From: Mycolicibacterium sp. HK-90
GTDB taxonomy: Bacteria > Actinomycetota > Actinomycetes > Mycobacteriales > Mycobacteriaceae
NCBI RefSeq assembly: GCF_030486405.1
Contig: NZ_CP129613.1
Location: forward strand, 310,001-374,000
Length of the DNA: 64,000 nucleotides
Direction of reading: 5' to 3'
Shown: positions 36,528-45,755 of the stretch, piece after piece
Layout of the letters: each line of letters opens with the position of its first letter
How positions within the stretch are numbered: position 1 is the first letter of the stretch
The notes under the pieces: generated by a model
Seen by the model: only the letters and a program-made list of their open reading frames with translations
Told to the model about the DNA's origin: nothing
Databases searched by the model: none
Position numbers and translations under genes: made by a program

Positions 36528-37829
36528 ATGGCCAACAACACGACCCGGCGACGCGTTGCCGTTTTGGGTGGCAACAGGATTCCGTTCGCGCGGTCCGACG
36601 GCGCCTATGCCAACGCCTCCAACCAGGACATGTTCACCGCCGCCCTGGACGGGCTGATCGAGCGCTTCGATCTGGCCGGTGAACGCCTCGGTGCGGTGAT
36701 CGGTGGCGCGGTGCTCAAGCACAGCCGCGATTTCAACCTCATGCGCGAATGCGTGCTGGGCAGCGCCTTGTCGCCCTACACGCCCGCCTACGACATCCAG
36801 CAGGCCTGCGGCACCGGACTGCAGGCCGCGACCGCGGCCGCGAACGCCATCGCGCTAGGGCAGTACGAATCGGCGGCTGCCGGCGGCGTGGACACCGCCT
36901 CTGACGCGCCCATCGCCTTCGGCAACGACCTGCGCCGCGTGCTGCTGGGCCTGCGCCGGGCCAAGAGCAACCTGGATCGGCTCAAGCTGGTCGGCAAGCT
37001 GCCCGCCGCGGTCGGCGTGGAGATCCCGGTCAACAGCGAGCCGCGTACCGGCATGTCGATGGGTGAGCACGCCGCGGTCACCGCCAAGAAGATGGGCGTC
37101 AAGCGCGTCGACCAGGACGAGCTGGCCGCGGCCAGCCACCGCAACATGGCCGCCGCCTACGACAGCGGCTTCTTCGACGACCTGGTCTCCCCGTTCCTCG
37201 GGCTATACCGCGACAACAATCTGCGGGCCGACTCGTCCCCGGAGAAGCTGGCCAAGCTCAAGCCCGTTTTCGGCGTCAAGGCCGGTGACGCGACCATGAC
37301 CGCGGGCAACTCGACCCCGCTGACCGACGGCGCGTCGGTGGCGCTGCTGGCCAGCGAGGACTGGGCCTCGGCACACGGCCACGAGCCGCTGGCCTACTTC
37401 GTCGATTCGGAGACCGCCGCCGTCGACTACGTCAACGGGCCCGACGGCCTGCTGATGGCGCCCACTTACGCGGTGCCCCGGCTGCTCGCCCGCAACGGGC
37501 TGACACTGCAGGACTTCGACTTCTACGAGATCCACGAGGCGTTCGCCTCGGTGGTGCTGGCCACGCTTGCGGCCTGGGACTCCGACGAGTACTGCAAGGA
37601 CCGGCTCGGGCTGGACAAGCCGCTGGGCACCATCGACCGCTCCAAGCTCAACGTCAACGGCTCGTCACTCGCGGCGGGGCACCCGTTCGCGGCCACCGGT
37701 GGCCGGATCGTGGCCCAGCTCGCCAAGCAGCTGGCCGAGAAGAAGAAGCAGACCGGTCAGCCGGTGCGCGGCCTCATCTCGATCTGTGCGGCGGGTGGGC
37801 AGGGCGTCGCGGCGATTTTGGAGGCGTAG
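36528..37829 (+). CDS. fadA2: Acetyl-CoA acyltransferase FadA2 (thiolase)
   Basis: Thiolase of 433 aa that cleaves 3-ketoacyl-CoA to acetyl-CoA and a shortened acyl-CoA, or the reverse. The acyl-enzyme Cys94 is in QQACGTGLQAA, the catalytic His in EIHEAFAS, and the second Cys420 in ICAAGGQG. ATG at 36528 has GGAGGG eight bases upstream; earlier in-frame codons overlap the divergent promoter region. It is divergent from fabG4-htdX with a shared operator-like palindrome, and together they supply three steps of a beta-oxidation or elongation cycle. It is followed by the sRNA region. Confidence 0.94.
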   Translation: MANNTTRRRVAVLGGNRIPFARSDGAYANASNQDMFTAALDGLIERFDLAGERLGAVIGGAVLKHSRDFNLMRECVLGSALSPYTPAYDIQQACGTGLQAATAAANAIALGQYESAAAGGVDTASDAPIAFGNDLRRVLLGLRRAKSNLDRLKLVGKLPAAVGVEIPVNSEPRTGMSMGEHAAVTAKKMGVKRVDQDELAAASHRNMAAAYDSGFFDDLVSPFLGLYRDNNLRADSSPEKLAKLKPVFGVKAGDATMTAGNSTPLTDGASVALLASEDWASAHGHEPLAYFVDSETAAVDYVNGPDGLLMAPTYAVPRLLARNGLTLQDFDFYEIHEAFASVVLATLAAWDSDEYCKDRLGLDKPLGTIDRSKLNVNGSSLAAGHPFAATGGRIVAQLAKQLAEKKKQTGQPVRGLISICAAGGQGVAAILEA

Positions 37830-37932
37830 CTTGCGGAGCCGACCAGGCCCGAACACCGCGCCGAAAACATTCGAAAAGTTTGTTTCGGAGATGTGTAACG
37901 GGGGCGGCCTGGAGGTCGATACACGGGTAGCT

Positions 37933-37972
37933 CCGTGTTGCCGTCTGACCCCCCGACCCGACGGCAACACGG
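37933..37972. terminator. Hairpin with C-rich loop downstream of fadA2
   Basis: CCGTGTTGCCGTC (37933-37945) pairs perfectly with 37960-37972. The 14-base loop contains a run of six C. It sits about 100 bases after the fadA2 stop and probably ends that transcript, without a T tract. Confidence 0.55.
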
Positions 37973-38020
37973 GGCGACCCAAGCTCTGAACCAGTCCTGA
38001 AAATCTGGTGAAATTCGGCC

Positions 38021-38060
38021 GTACTTTTCTCTGGTTTGAGGGGTACCCGAGGCGTACGAT
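38021..38060 (+). promoter_or_regulatory. Candidate promoter of the F6-like sRNA
   Basis: GGGTAC at 38041-38046 fits the SigF -10 consensus GGGTAY, with GTACT 15 bases upstream as a weak -35. A second -10-like hexamer, TACGAT (38055-38060), would start transcription near 38067. In M. tuberculosis F6 is SigF-dependent, which favours the first site. Positions are approximate. Confidence 0.4.
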
Positions 38061-38067
38061 CGACCCT

Positions 38068-38177
38068 ACGACGGGTTCGGGAGTGACTGATCCAAAGAGT
38101 CGGTACAGGGGTGAAAGACCGACTGCGTGAGTCGAATTGAGACGCCCCCAAGTGTCCTCCCGAACCCGCCCTTTTTT
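38068..38177 (+). ncRNA. F6-like small RNA (SigF-dependent sRNA)
   Basis: A structured, non-coding stretch directly downstream of fadA2, where mycobacteria carry the F6 sRNA (ncRv10243). GGGTTCGGGAG (38073-38083) pairs perfectly with CTCCCGAACCC (38157-38167) and closes the molecule. Inside, AGTCGGT (38098-38104) pairs with ACCGACT (38118-38124), or GACT/AGTC forms a smaller hairpin. An unpaired C-rich segment GACGCCCCCAAG (38141-38152) could pair with G-rich ribosome sites. TTTTTT at 38172-38177 follows the closing stem, as in an intrinsic terminator. The identification rests on synteny, size (about 110 nt) and structure. The 5' end is estimated; it could start near 38053. It could alternatively be a leader of the downstream gene. 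Confidence 0.75.
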
Positions 38178-38212
38178 GCCCTTTTGCGGTGCTGTCCGCC
38201 TAGCGTGGGGCC

Positions 38213-39124
38213 ATGCAGATCAGCATTCTCGCTTCCCTCAGTGACACCGGCGGCCGCTCTCCGATCGACGCCACCGTAGAGACCCTGGCGCAACTGCGCG
38301 ATGAGGGCTTCGGCCGCGTCTGGATGACGCAGATGCCCTACGAAGCCGACCTGCTGACCGTGCTCGCGGTGGCGTTCCGTGAGGTCGACGGCATCGAGGT
38401 GGGCACCGGCGTCATCCCGATCCAGAACCAGCATCCGATGCTGCTGGCGCAGCGCGCACTGACGCTCAGCCTGATCAGCGGCGGCCGGTTTCTGCTCGGC
38501 CTCGGCATGACGCATGCGGCGGTGACCGAGGGCATGTGGGGCATTCCGTGGGACAAGCCGGTGCGGCGGCTCCGTGAGTATCTGGACGGACTGCAGCCGC
38601 TGCTGGCCGGCGAGCCCGCCGACGCGCCCGGCGAGACCGTCACCACCCGCGGCGCATTGCAGATCCCCGGGGCGTCCGCGCCCGACGTCTACATCGCTGC
38701 GCTGGGGCCACAGCTGCTCAAACTCGCCGGCCGCCGGACTGCGGGCACCGTCACCTGGATGACCGGCCCGACCACACTGGCCGAGCACGTCGGTCCCACG
38801 TTGCGGGAAGCCGCAGGAGATCGGCCGGTACGGGTGGTCGCCGCCCTTCCGGTCAGCGTCACCGACGACGTCGACGGCACCCGCGCCCAGGCCGCCAAAC
38901 AGTTCGCGATGTACGGGCAACTGCCGTCCTACCGGGCCATGCTCGACCGGGAGGGCTACACCGGACCCGAGGACGCCGCGATCATCGGGGATGAAACCAC
39001 CGTGGCAGAACGTATTCGGTCACTCAGCGCGGTTGGTGTCGATGAGTACGTCGGGGTGGTGTTCGATGCGTCGGCCGAGAACCGGGCCCGCACCAGGGCC
39101 CTGCTGCGCTCCCTCGACGGGTGA
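38213..39124 (+). CDS. LLM-class F420-dependent oxidoreductase
   Basis: Luciferase-like TIM-barrel oxidoreductase of 303 aa, probably using cofactor F420, which is common in mycobacteria. Family features are the N-terminal strand QISILASLSD, TGVIPIQNQHPMLLAQRALTL and GGRFLLGLGMTHAAVTEGMWG, followed by the C-terminal YVGVVFDASAE. The substrate is unknown. ATG at 38213 lies 36 bases after the T run ending the sRNA, so it needs its own promoter there or readthrough. In M. tuberculosis fadE5 follows at this place; this gene belongs to an inserted block. Confidence 0.88.
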   Translation: MQISILASLSDTGGRSPIDATVETLAQLRDEGFGRVWMTQMPYEADLLTVLAVAFREVDGIEVGTGVIPIQNQHPMLLAQRALTLSLISGGRFLLGLGMTHAAVTEGMWGIPWDKPVRRLREYLDGLQPLLAGEPADAPGETVTTRGALQIPGASAPDVYIAALGPQLLKLAGRRTAGTVTWMTGPTTLAEHVGPTLREAAGDRPVRVVAALPVSVTDDVDGTRAQAAKQFAMYGQLPSYRAMLDREGYTGPEDAAIIGDETTVAERIRSLSAVGVDEYVGVVFDASAENRARTRALLRSLDG

Positions 39125-39193
39125 CGGTGTGGCTGGCCACACCCCGCATCGGCTGGGCAGCACCATCGCCCACTGCCGGCGACATCCGGCACC

Positions 39194-40483
39194 GTGGAGA
39201 CCGTGACCACCACCGCAATCCCCGCCCCGGCACGTGACGACTGGAGCCGAACCCTGCGTACCCCGTTCACCTCGGCGGCCTGGCGCGGCTACCTGTACTT
39301 CCTGTTGGTCAGCGTGCTGGCCGTGGTGGGTGTGGTGTACCTGTTCGTGACCGGGCTGACCTCAGGGGTGCTCCTGATCACCCTGATCGGCATCCCGCTG
39401 CTGGCGCTCGTGGTGCTGTCGGGTCGATGGTGGAACGCGCTGTACCGGGCGCTGGCCCGGCTGGTCGGCGTCACCATCGACCCGCCGGCACCCTTCGCCC
39501 GTCGGGCCAGTTGGCCCAACACCGTCGCTGCGGCCCTGACCGACGCCGTCGGCTGGCGCAGCCTGGGTTTCCTTCTGCTGCAGAGCATCGTGATGACGCC
39601 GCTCGGATACGGGGTGGTGATCGGGGTCGTGATATCGGTGGTCCTGTTGATCTCTCCGGTGCTCTGGGCCGCCGGCATCTCGACCGTCAGCCTCGGTGAA
39701 CCCGTGGACTCGCTCGGCACCTATCTGTTGCTGGCGTTGGGCGGACTCGTCGCGTTGTACCTGTTGGCCTGGGCCATGCTCGGGATCGGCCGCGCTCACC
39801 TCTGGCTGGCCGGATCCCTGCTCGCACCGACCGGCCGTGAACGCAGGGTCGGCGAGTTGGAGCGGGCCCGTGCGGATGTGGTCGATGATTCGGCTGCGAC
39901 GTTGCGCCGCGTGGAGCGGGATCTGCACGACGGGACGCAGGCCCGGCTGATCGCCGTGGCGATGACGCTTGCGCGCGCCGAGGAACAGCTGGCCGATCCC
40001 GACAAGGCCGCCCGGGCCCGGCAACTGGTCTCGGACGCCCTGGCCAACACCAAGGACACTCTGGCCGAGTTACGTGACCTGGTGCGCGGGATCCGACCTC
40101 CGGCACTGGATCTCGGCCTGATGCCGGCCGTGCAGACGCTGGTGGCCCGCAACCCCGTCCCGGTCGAACTGGTCGACGACATCACCGTGCGGCCCTCGCT
40201 GGGTGTGGAGACCCTGGCATATTTCTGCGTCGCGGAGCTGCTGGCGAACGTGTCCCGGCACTCCGGTGCGACCGAGGCCACGGTGCGCCTGCACAGCGAT
40301 ACCGATGAGCTGCGGATCACGGTGAAGGACAACGGTTCCGGAGGAGTGGAGCCGGCCAATGGTTCGGGGCTGACCGGGTTGGCCGACCGGCTCCGGATGG
40401 TCGACGGCCGTCTCGATATCGACAGCCCTGCCGGTGGACCCACCACGGTGACCGTCGTCGTGCCGTCGGGGGCACCGCGGTGA
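39194..40483 (+). CDS. Sensor histidine kinase, NarL-type partner
   Basis: Two-component sensor of 429 aa. Residues about 25-210 are a putative sensor domain with four to five membrane helices (YLYFLLVSVLAVVGVVYLFV and similar). The dimerisation/phosphoacceptor helix follows, with His245 in ERDLHDGTQARL (HisKA_3), and the ATPase domain contains VKDNGSGG and GLTGLADRLRMVDGRL. GTG 39194 or GTG 39203 may be the start. The stop overlaps the response regulator start, so the pair is coupled. The signal is unknown; this architecture often responds to envelope stress. Confidence 0.9.
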   Translation: METVTTTAIPAPARDDWSRTLRTPFTSAAWRGYLYFLLVSVLAVVGVVYLFVTGLTSGVLLITLIGIPLLALVVLSGRWWNALYRALARLVGVTIDPPAPFARRASWPNTVAAALTDAVGWRSLGFLLLQSIVMTPLGYGVVIGVVISVVLLISPVLWAAGISTVSLGEPVDSLGTYLLLALGGLVALYLLAWAMLGIGRAHLWLAGSLLAPTGRERRVGELERARADVVDDSAATLRRVERDLHDGTQARLIAVAMTLARAEEQLADPDKAARARQLVSDALANTKDTLAELRDLVRGIRPPALDLGLMPAVQTLVARNPVPVELVDDITVRPSLGVETLAYFCVAELLANVSRHSGATEATVRLHSDTDELRITVKDNGSGGVEPANGSGLTGLADRLRMVDGRLDIDSPAGGPTTVTVVVPSGAPR

Positions 40484-41127
40484 CCCGGTTGGCGATCGCC
40501 GAGGACAACGCGATCCTGCGTGACGGCCTGACTCAATTGCTCATCGAACGGGGGCACGACGTCGTGGCCAAGGTGGGCACCGCCGACCAGGTGCGGGAGA
40601 TCGCCGAGACATTGCGGCCGGAGGTTTTCGTCATCGACATCCGCATGCCGCCGACGTTCACCGACGAGGGTCTGATCGCGGCGGTGTCGTTGCGCCGGTC
40701 CCATCCGGAGGTCGGTGTGCTGGTGTTCTCACAATGGGTCGAGACCCGCTATGCCACGGAGTTGTTGGCCGGGAACCCGGAAGGGGTCGGTTATCTGCTC
40801 AAGGACCGGGTGGCCGACATCGGCGAGTTCGACGCCGCGGTGCGGCGGATCGCGGCCGGCGGCACCGCGCTCGATCCGGAGGTGGTGCGCCAGCTGATGG
40901 GGACCCGCCGTAGCGGCGACGCCCTGGCCCGGCTGACGCCCCGGGAACGCGAGGTGCTTTCCCTGATGGCCGAGGGGCATTCCAATAGCGCCCTGGCCGA
41001 ACATCTTTCGATTTCGGAGCGGGCGGTGGAAAAACACATCGGAGGCATCTTCACCAAGCTCGACCTGCCGCCGTCGGGTGCGCACCACCGCCGCGTGCTG
41101 GCGGTTGTCACGTACTTGAACTCCTGA
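40480..41127 (+). CDS. NarL/LuxR-family response regulator
   Basis: Response regulator of 215 aa. The receiver domain has the acidic pair in IAEDN, phosphoacceptor Asp53 in VFVIDIRMPP and Lys in YLLKDRV. The C-terminal LuxR-type helix-turn-helix reads LTPREREVLSLMAEGHSNSALAEHLSISERAVEKHI. Its start overlaps the histidine kinase stop (GTGA). Coding-like sequence continues in the same frame after the TGA stop (see 41173-41337). Targets are unknown; the LLM gene upstream and the mmpS/mmpL block downstream are candidates by position only. Confidence 0.92.
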   Translation: MTRLAIAEDNAILRDGLTQLLIERGHDVVAKVGTADQVREIAETLRPEVFVIDIRMPPTFTDEGLIAAVSLRRSHPEVGVLVFSQWVETRYATELLAGNPEGVGYLLKDRVADIGEFDAAVRRIAAGGTALDPEVVRQLMGTRRSGDALARLTPREREVLSLMAEGHSNSALAEHLSISERAVEKHIGGIFTKLDLPPSGAHHRRVLAVVTYLNS

Positions 41128-41172
41128 TCGTCGGGCCCGGGTGAGTGCACGGCGGGTCGTCCGTCGGCAGAG

Positions 41173-41337
41173 GTGGCCGACCAACTCCGGCAGGATCCCG
41201 AGGATGCGATGCGCAAGTACAGAGCGGTGTTCGCCCTTAGCAAAGGTGTTGCCTGGCCGAAAAGCCAATTGCACAACACTTTTCGTGGGATCAGGGCCAC
41301 CACGGCCGAGGAATGGGTCCGCGCGAACCTGGTGTGA
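41173..41337 (+). CDS. Possible small ORF after the response regulator
   Basis: A 54-codon frame (GTG start, TGA end) that reads like real protein, with WPKSQLHNTFRGIRATTAEE and end EWVRANLV, and no homologue I recognise. It is in the same frame as the response regulator, 15 sense codons after its stop, so it may be a separate small protein, a readthrough extension or a decayed 3' end. It faces the mmpL stop codon 15 bases away. Confidence 0.35.
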   Translation: MADQLRQDPEDAMRKYRAVFALSKGVAWPKSQLHNTFRGIRATTAEEWVRANLV

Positions 41338-41352
41338 ACCCGGCGTCGGAGA

Positions 41353-44250
41353 CTAGTTCGATGTCGTCGGCCCGGGCTCTGGTTCAAGCAGTTCGCGTAC
41401 GGACGTGCGTGACCCGTACGGACGCAGCATCCGGCTGGCGGGCCGGGGGCGCACGATCTGCGGCCACCAGAACCACCGGCCGAGCAACGCGGCGATCGAG
41501 GGTGTCATGAACGATCGGACGATCAACGTGTCGAAGAGCAGGCCGAGTCCGATGGTGGTGCCGATCTGACCGAGGACGATCAGATCGCTGAAGATGAACG
41601 AGGACATGGTGGCGGCGAACACGAGGCCGGCCGCCGTCACCACCTTGCCGGTGCCGGCCATGGCGCGGATGACGCCTGTCTTCAGCCCGGCGTCGATCTC
41701 CTCCTGGAAGCGGGATATCAACAGCAGGTTGTAGTCGGCGCCGACTGCCAGCAGCAGAATGATGGCCAGGGCCAGCACGATCCAGTACAGCGGTATGCCG
41801 AAGATGTACTGCCACACCAGGACTGACAGGCCGAATGACGCTCCCAGCGACAATGCCACCGTGCCGACGATCACGAACGCGGCGACCAGGCTACGGGTGA
41901 TGAACATCATGATGAGCAGGATCAGCGCCATCGCGGCCAACGCGGCGATGATCAGGTCGTACTTGGCGCCGTCCTGAATGTCCTTGTACGCCGACGCCGT
42001 CCCGGCGACGTAGATCTTGGCGTCCGACAGCGGGGTGGCCTTGATGGCGTCGAACGCCGAGTCCTTGATCGCGTCGATGTGCGAGATGCCTTCTGGCGTC
42101 GCAGGGTTGCCTTCATGAGTGATGATCATGCGGGCGGCTTTGCCGTCGGGGGAGAGGAACAGTTTCAGGCCGCGCTTGAAGTCGGGATTGTCGAAGGCTT
42201 CCGGTGGCAGGTAGAACGAGTCGTCGTTCTTGGCCGAGTCGAACGCCTGCCCCATCGCGGTCGCGTTGCGCAGCGCCTCCTCGGACTGTGCGTTTGTCCC
42301 CGCCGTGGTGGCGTAATTGGACAGGGTCAGATCACGGTTGCGTTCCTGGATGGCGATCTGCGGTGGCAACAACGCCAAGAGTTGCGGTTGCAGCGCGTCG
42401 AGCTTGTCCAGGCTCGCGGTGATCTGCCCGAACTGGTCACTGAGCTTGTCGATACCGTCGAGGGCGTCGAACACCGACCGGAACGCCGCGCACATCGGGA
42501 TGTCGAAGCAGTGTGGCTCCCAGTAGAAGTAGTTGCGAATGGGCCGGAACTGATCGTCGAAATCGGCGATCTTGTCGCGCAGCTCGTTCACGATGGCAAC
42601 GGTGTCGTGGAACGCCTGGGTCTGCTCGTGGGTGGCGGCCGCACTGGCCTGTTGCAGCGTCACCTGTTGCTTCAGGATGTTGATCGTGTTGGAGATCTCG
42701 TTGGCTTGTTTGAGCAGATCGGCCGCGCGATCCTGCTGATAGCCCAGATTCATGATCTGACTGGCGCTTTGCGCACTGATCTGAAATGGGATGGAGCTGT
42801 GTTTGATCGGCGTGCCCAGCGGTCGGGTGATCGACTGCACCAGGGAGACGCCGCGGGTGTGCAGCACGGCCTTCGCGATGCGTTCGAGCACCAGCATGTC
42901 CGCGGGGTTGCGCATGTCGTGATCGGTTTCGACCATCAGCAGCTCGGGATTCAGCCGGGCCTCCGAGAAGTGCCGCGAGGCCGCCGCGTAGCCGACGTTC
43001 GCCGGCGCCGATTCCGGCAGATAGGGCCGGCCGTCGTAGCTGGTCTTGTAGCCCGGCAGGGCGAGCAGGCCGATCAGCGCGATCGCACACGACACCACCA
43101 GGATCGGTCCGGGCCAGCGGACGATGGCGGTGCCGATGCGTCGCCAGTTCTGCGCCCGCACTTTACGTTTGGGCTCCAGCAGACCGAATCGGGTGCAGAT
43201 GGTCAGGACGGCGGGCCCCAGGGTCAGCGCCGCCGCGAGGGTCACGAGGACGCCGATGGCGGCTGGTATGCCCAGCGTCTGGAAGTAGGGCAGCCGGGTG
43301 AAGTGCAGGCAGGCCACCGCGCCGGCGATGGTCAGCCCGGAGCCGACGATCACGTGCACTGTGCCGCGAAACATGTCGTGATAGGCGGCTTCTCGGTCCA
43401 TCCCATTGCCGCGGGCCTCGTGGTAGCGGCCGACGATGAAGATCGCGTAGTCCGTGCCGGCGGCGATCGCCAGCAGGGTGAGCAGATTCGTCGAGTAGGT
43501 GGACAGGCCGATGATGCCCGAATTCGCCAGCGCGGCAACCACACCGCGCGCGGCGGCCAGCTCGATCAGAACGACGACGAGCATGATCAGCATGGTGAGC
43601 AGGGAGCGGTAGACGGCCAGCAGCATCACCGCGATCACGACGAAGGTGAGGGCGGTGACCCTTTCGGTGCCTTCGCTGCCCACCTCGAAGTTGTCGGTGA
43701 TGAGCGGCGCGGCGCCGGTGACATAGGCTTTGACGCCGGGCGGCGGCGGAATGCTCGCCACGATGTCGCGGACGGCGTTGACGGAATGGTTGGACAACGC
43801 CTCGCCCTGGTTGCCGGCCAGATACACCTGCACCAGTGCGGCCTTGCCGTCCTTGCTCTGTGAACCGCCCGCGGTGAGCGGATCGCCCCAGAAGTCCTGA
43901 ATGTGCTCGACGTGCTCGGTGTCCTCGGCCAGTCGTTGCACCAGGGTGTCGTAGAAGCGGTGGGCCTCGTCGCCCAGCGGCTGGTCGCCTTCGAGCACGA
44001 TCATGGCGGCGCTGTCGGAGTCGAACTCGTCGAAGACCTGGCCGATGTGCCGCATCGCCTGGGTCGACGGTGCATCGGGCGCATTCAACCCGACCGAGCG
44101 AGCCGCGCCGACGACCTCCAGTTGGGGCACGAAGATGTTCGTCAGCGCGGCGATGGCGACCCAGATCAGCAGGATGGGTACGGCGAGCAGGCGGATGGTG
44201 CGCGCCGTCCTCGAACCGGAAGCAGCGTCGTCGGTGTGTTGCCCGGTCAT
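41353..44250 (-). CDS. MmpL-family RND lipid/siderophore transporter
   Basis: RND-superfamily exporter of 965 aa with the MmpL layout: a first helix ([20 protein letters not shown]), a large periplasmic domain, five helices, a second periplasmic domain rich in coiled coil (about 470-690), and five helices near 760-940. The segments [17 protein letters not shown] and [15 protein letters not shown] carry the paired Asp-Tyr proton-relay residues of MmpL proteins. It exports a lipid or siderophore using proton force. ATG at 44250 overlaps the mmpS stop (ATGA). With the divergent TetR gene this resembles MmpS5/MmpL5-type efflux loci; the substrate is not known. Confidence 0.93.
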   Translation of the reverse strand: MTGQHTDDAASGSRTARTIRLLAVPILLIWVAIAALTNIFVPQLEVVGAARSVGLNAPDAPSTQAMRHIGQVFDEFDSDSAAMIVLEGDQPLGDEAHRFYDTLVQRLAEDTEHVEHIQDFWGDPLTAGGSQSKDGKAALVQVYLAGNQGEALSNHSVNAVRDIVASIPPPPGVKAYVTGAAPLITDNFEVGSEGTERVTALTFVVIAVMLLAVYRSLLTMLIMLVVVLIELAAARGVVAALANSGIIGLSTYSTNLLTLLAIAAGTDYAIFIVGRYHEARGNGMDREAAYHDMFRGTVHVIVGSGLTIAGAVACLHFTRLPYFQTLGIPAAIGVLVTLAAALTLGPAVLTICTRFGLLEPKRKVRAQNWRRIGTAIVRWPGPILVVSCAIALIGLLALPGYKTSYDGRPYLPESAPANVGYAAASRHFSEARLNPELLMVETDHDMRNPADMLVLERIAKAVLHTRGVSLVQSITRPLGTPIKHSSIPFQISAQSASQIMNLGYQQDRAADLLKQANEISNTINILKQQVTLQQASAAATHEQTQAFHDTVAIVNELRDKIADFDDQFRPIRNYFYWEPHCFDIPMCAAFRSVFDALDGIDKLSDQFGQITASLDKLDALQPQLLALLPPQIAIQERNRDLTLSNYATTAGTNAQSEEALRNATAMGQAFDSAKNDDSFYLPPEAFDNPDFKRGLKLFLSPDGKAARMIITHEGNPATPEGISHIDAIKDSAFDAIKATPLSDAKIYVAGTASAYKDIQDGAKYDLIIAALAAMALILLIMMFITRSLVAAFVIVGTVALSLGASFGLSVLVWQYIFGIPLYWIVLALAIILLLAVGADYNLLLISRFQEEIDAGLKTGVIRAMAGTGKVVTAAGLVFAATMSSFIFSDLIVLGQIGTTIGLGLLFDTLIVRSFMTPSIAALLGRWFWWPQIVRPRPASRMLRPYGSRTSVRELLEPEPGPTTSN

Positions 44251-44693
44251 GCTGACTTGTCCAGGCAGGCGATGTAGCCGTTCACGTTGTCGGTGGACCT
44301 TTCGTCCTTGACCAGACCATTGACGGTGATGCGGCACCCGATGTACTCGCCGTCGCCTTGGGCCCGGAGGTCGGCGAACAGGGTGGGGTCATCGGTGACC
44401 AGCAGCTGGGACCACGGCAGGGGGACATCCTCGGCCCGTTGGGGCTGGGCGTCGATGTCGAGGTAGTTGATGGTGGCGGTCGAACCCGGCGGCCCGAACA
44501 CTTCGAACAGAACGCGCTTCGGGTTGTATCCGGTGTTCTCCAGGGTGTCGGCACTCGGGCGCGACACCTCGTTGTCGGAGCCGAAGATGCCGTGCAGCCT
44601 GTCGACGGTGAAGGCGACGACAGCTACCACGATGACGGCCACGATCACCGTCCAGCGTCGCCTGACCAGGCTTCCTACCGAGATCCCCTGCAT
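44247..44693 (-). CDS. MmpS-family membrane accessory protein
   Basis: MmpS protein of 148 aa: one N-terminal helix ([20 protein letters not shown]) and a periplasmic beta-sandwich beginning [21 protein letters not shown] and ending with a cysteine pair (GCRITVNG and IACLDKSA). MmpS proteins work with the adjacent MmpL in export. ATG at 44693 (MQGISVG) fits the family start; an earlier GTG adds ten unrelated residues. The four-base overlap with mmpL indicates coupled translation. A palindrome lies about 75 bases upstream, between this gene and the divergent TetR gene. Confidence 0.92.
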   Translation of the reverse strand: MQGISVGSLVRRRWTVIVAVIVVAVVAFTVDRLHGIFGSDNEVSRPSADTLENTGYNPKRVLFEVFGPPGSTATINYLDIDAQPQRAEDVPLPWSQLLVTDDPTLFADLRAQGDGEYIGCRITVNGLVKDERSTDNVNGYIACLDKSA

Positions 44694-44767
44694 CTCAGAG
44701 CCTTTCGAGAACAAGCACACCACACGCCATCAGGCGAGAGTCTTCGGCCGTTCCAAGCACCTGAACG

Positions 44768-44781
44768 GTACCGTACGGTAC
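44768..44781. promoter_or_regulatory. Perfect 14-bp palindrome between mmpS and TetR gene
   Basis: GTACCGTACGGTAC is self-complementary, and the overlapping ACGGTAC/GTACCGT units form a compact repeat. It lies midway between the divergent mmpS-mmpL and TetR starts, a natural site for the regulator to repress both. Binding is inferred. Confidence 0.6.
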
Positions 44782-44845
44782 AGTCTCGGATAGGGCAAGA
44801 GTCGCGCGCAGCGCAAGCGGCTTCCCGGGATGTGAAAGGTTGTCA

Positions 44846-45445
44846 GTGACTTCGAGTTCGACTGCTGTGGCACACGATGTTTCGGCCTCGCCGTGGACCG
44901 AGCGTGAGTCGGAGTTGTTGGCGGTCACCCTCCGCTTGCTGCAGAAGCACGGATACGACCGGTTGACGGTGGAGGCCGTGGCCACCGAGGCCAAGTCCAG
45001 CAAGGCCACCATCTACCGCCGCTGGCCGTCGAAAACCGAGCTGGTGCTGGCGGCGTTCATCGAAGGCACCCGGGTTCAGCTGGTCCCGCCCCGCACCGGG
45101 TCGCTGCGCACCGATCTGCTGCGTATCGGTGCATCGGTGTGCGAACAGGCCCGCATGCACGCCAGTACGATGGCCGCGATCATGAGCGAGATAGCGCACA
45201 GCCCGGAATTGAGTGCGGCGCTGCAGAATCAGTTCGTCCTCCAGCGCAAGAAGCTGATGACCGAGGTACTGACCGACGCCGTCAACCGCGGTGAGATCGA
45301 CGCCGCGGCGATTCACCCCGAACTCTGGGACGTGATGCCGGGCTATCTGGTGTTCCGGTCCTTGATACCCGGGCGTCCGCCCACCGAGGAGACGGTTCAC
45401 GCGTTGGTGGACGATGTGCTGATGCCGAGCCTGACGCGGCTCTGA
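44846..45445 (+). CDS. TetR-family regulator of mmpS-mmpL
   Basis: TetR regulator of 199 aa with the DNA-binding domain LLQKHGYDRLTVEAVATEAK then SSKATIYRRWPSKTEL (residues about 28-75). The C-terminal domain resembles TetR_C_11-type ligand domains that often control RND or MmpL pumps. GTG at 44846 has AAAGG six bases upstream and is preferred to TTG at 44840. It is divergent from mmpS-mmpL with a palindrome between, so it probably represses the pump operon and itself. The inducer is unknown. Confidence 0.9.
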   Translation: MTSSSTAVAHDVSASPWTERESELLAVTLRLLQKHGYDRLTVEAVATEAKSSKATIYRRWPSKTELVLAAFIEGTRVQLVPPRTGSLRTDLLRIGASVCEQARMHASTMAAIMSEIAHSPELSAALQNQFVLQRKKLMTEVLTDAVNRGEIDAAAIHPELWDVMPGYLVFRSLIPGRPPTEETVHALVDDVLMPSLTRL

Positions 45446-45461
45446 CCGCCGGCGGCACCTG

Positions 45462-45755
45462 TCAGCGGCGTCGCCACCACCACAGCAGGCCGATTGCCGC
45501 GAGGACGCCCAACACCGCGGCGACCGGGATGGCCGGTTTGGATTTGACCGTCTCGGTGGCCGCGTGGGCCCGGTCGACGACGGCCGCCCTGGTTTCGGCG
45601 GCCTTGTCCTGGGCGCGGCCCTTGACGTCGAGTTTGTCGGACAGCGCGGCGACGGTGTCGCCCAGCTCGCTCCGGGTCTTGTCGATGTCGGACCGCAGTT
45701 CGCCGATGTCGGCGTCCGGCCCGGGTTCGGGGGGAAGGCGGTCAGCGGTGGCCAT
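45462..45755 (-). CDS. DUF3618 membrane protein
   Basis: Protein of 97 aa of the DUF3618 family: motif IGELRSDIDKTRSELGDTVAALSDKLDVK, a helical charged middle, and one C-terminal helix (AIPVAAVLGVLAAIGLLWWW) ending in arginines, so the N terminus is probably cytoplasmic. Such genes usually sit, as here, beside a holin-like DUF1469 gene; the start overlaps that gene by 14 bases. The pair is thought to belong to envelope stress responses, but no biochemical role is known. Confidence 0.85.
   Translation of the reverse strand: MATADRLPPEPGPDADIGELRSDIDKTRSELGDTVAALSDKLDVKGRAQDKAAETRAAVVDRAHAATETVKSKPAIPVAAVLGVLAAIGLLWWWRRR

Noticed and set aside
42079..43863. A 594-codon open frame antisense to mmpL
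   Set aside because: A GC-driven shadow of the mmpL gene with a compositionally biased translation.
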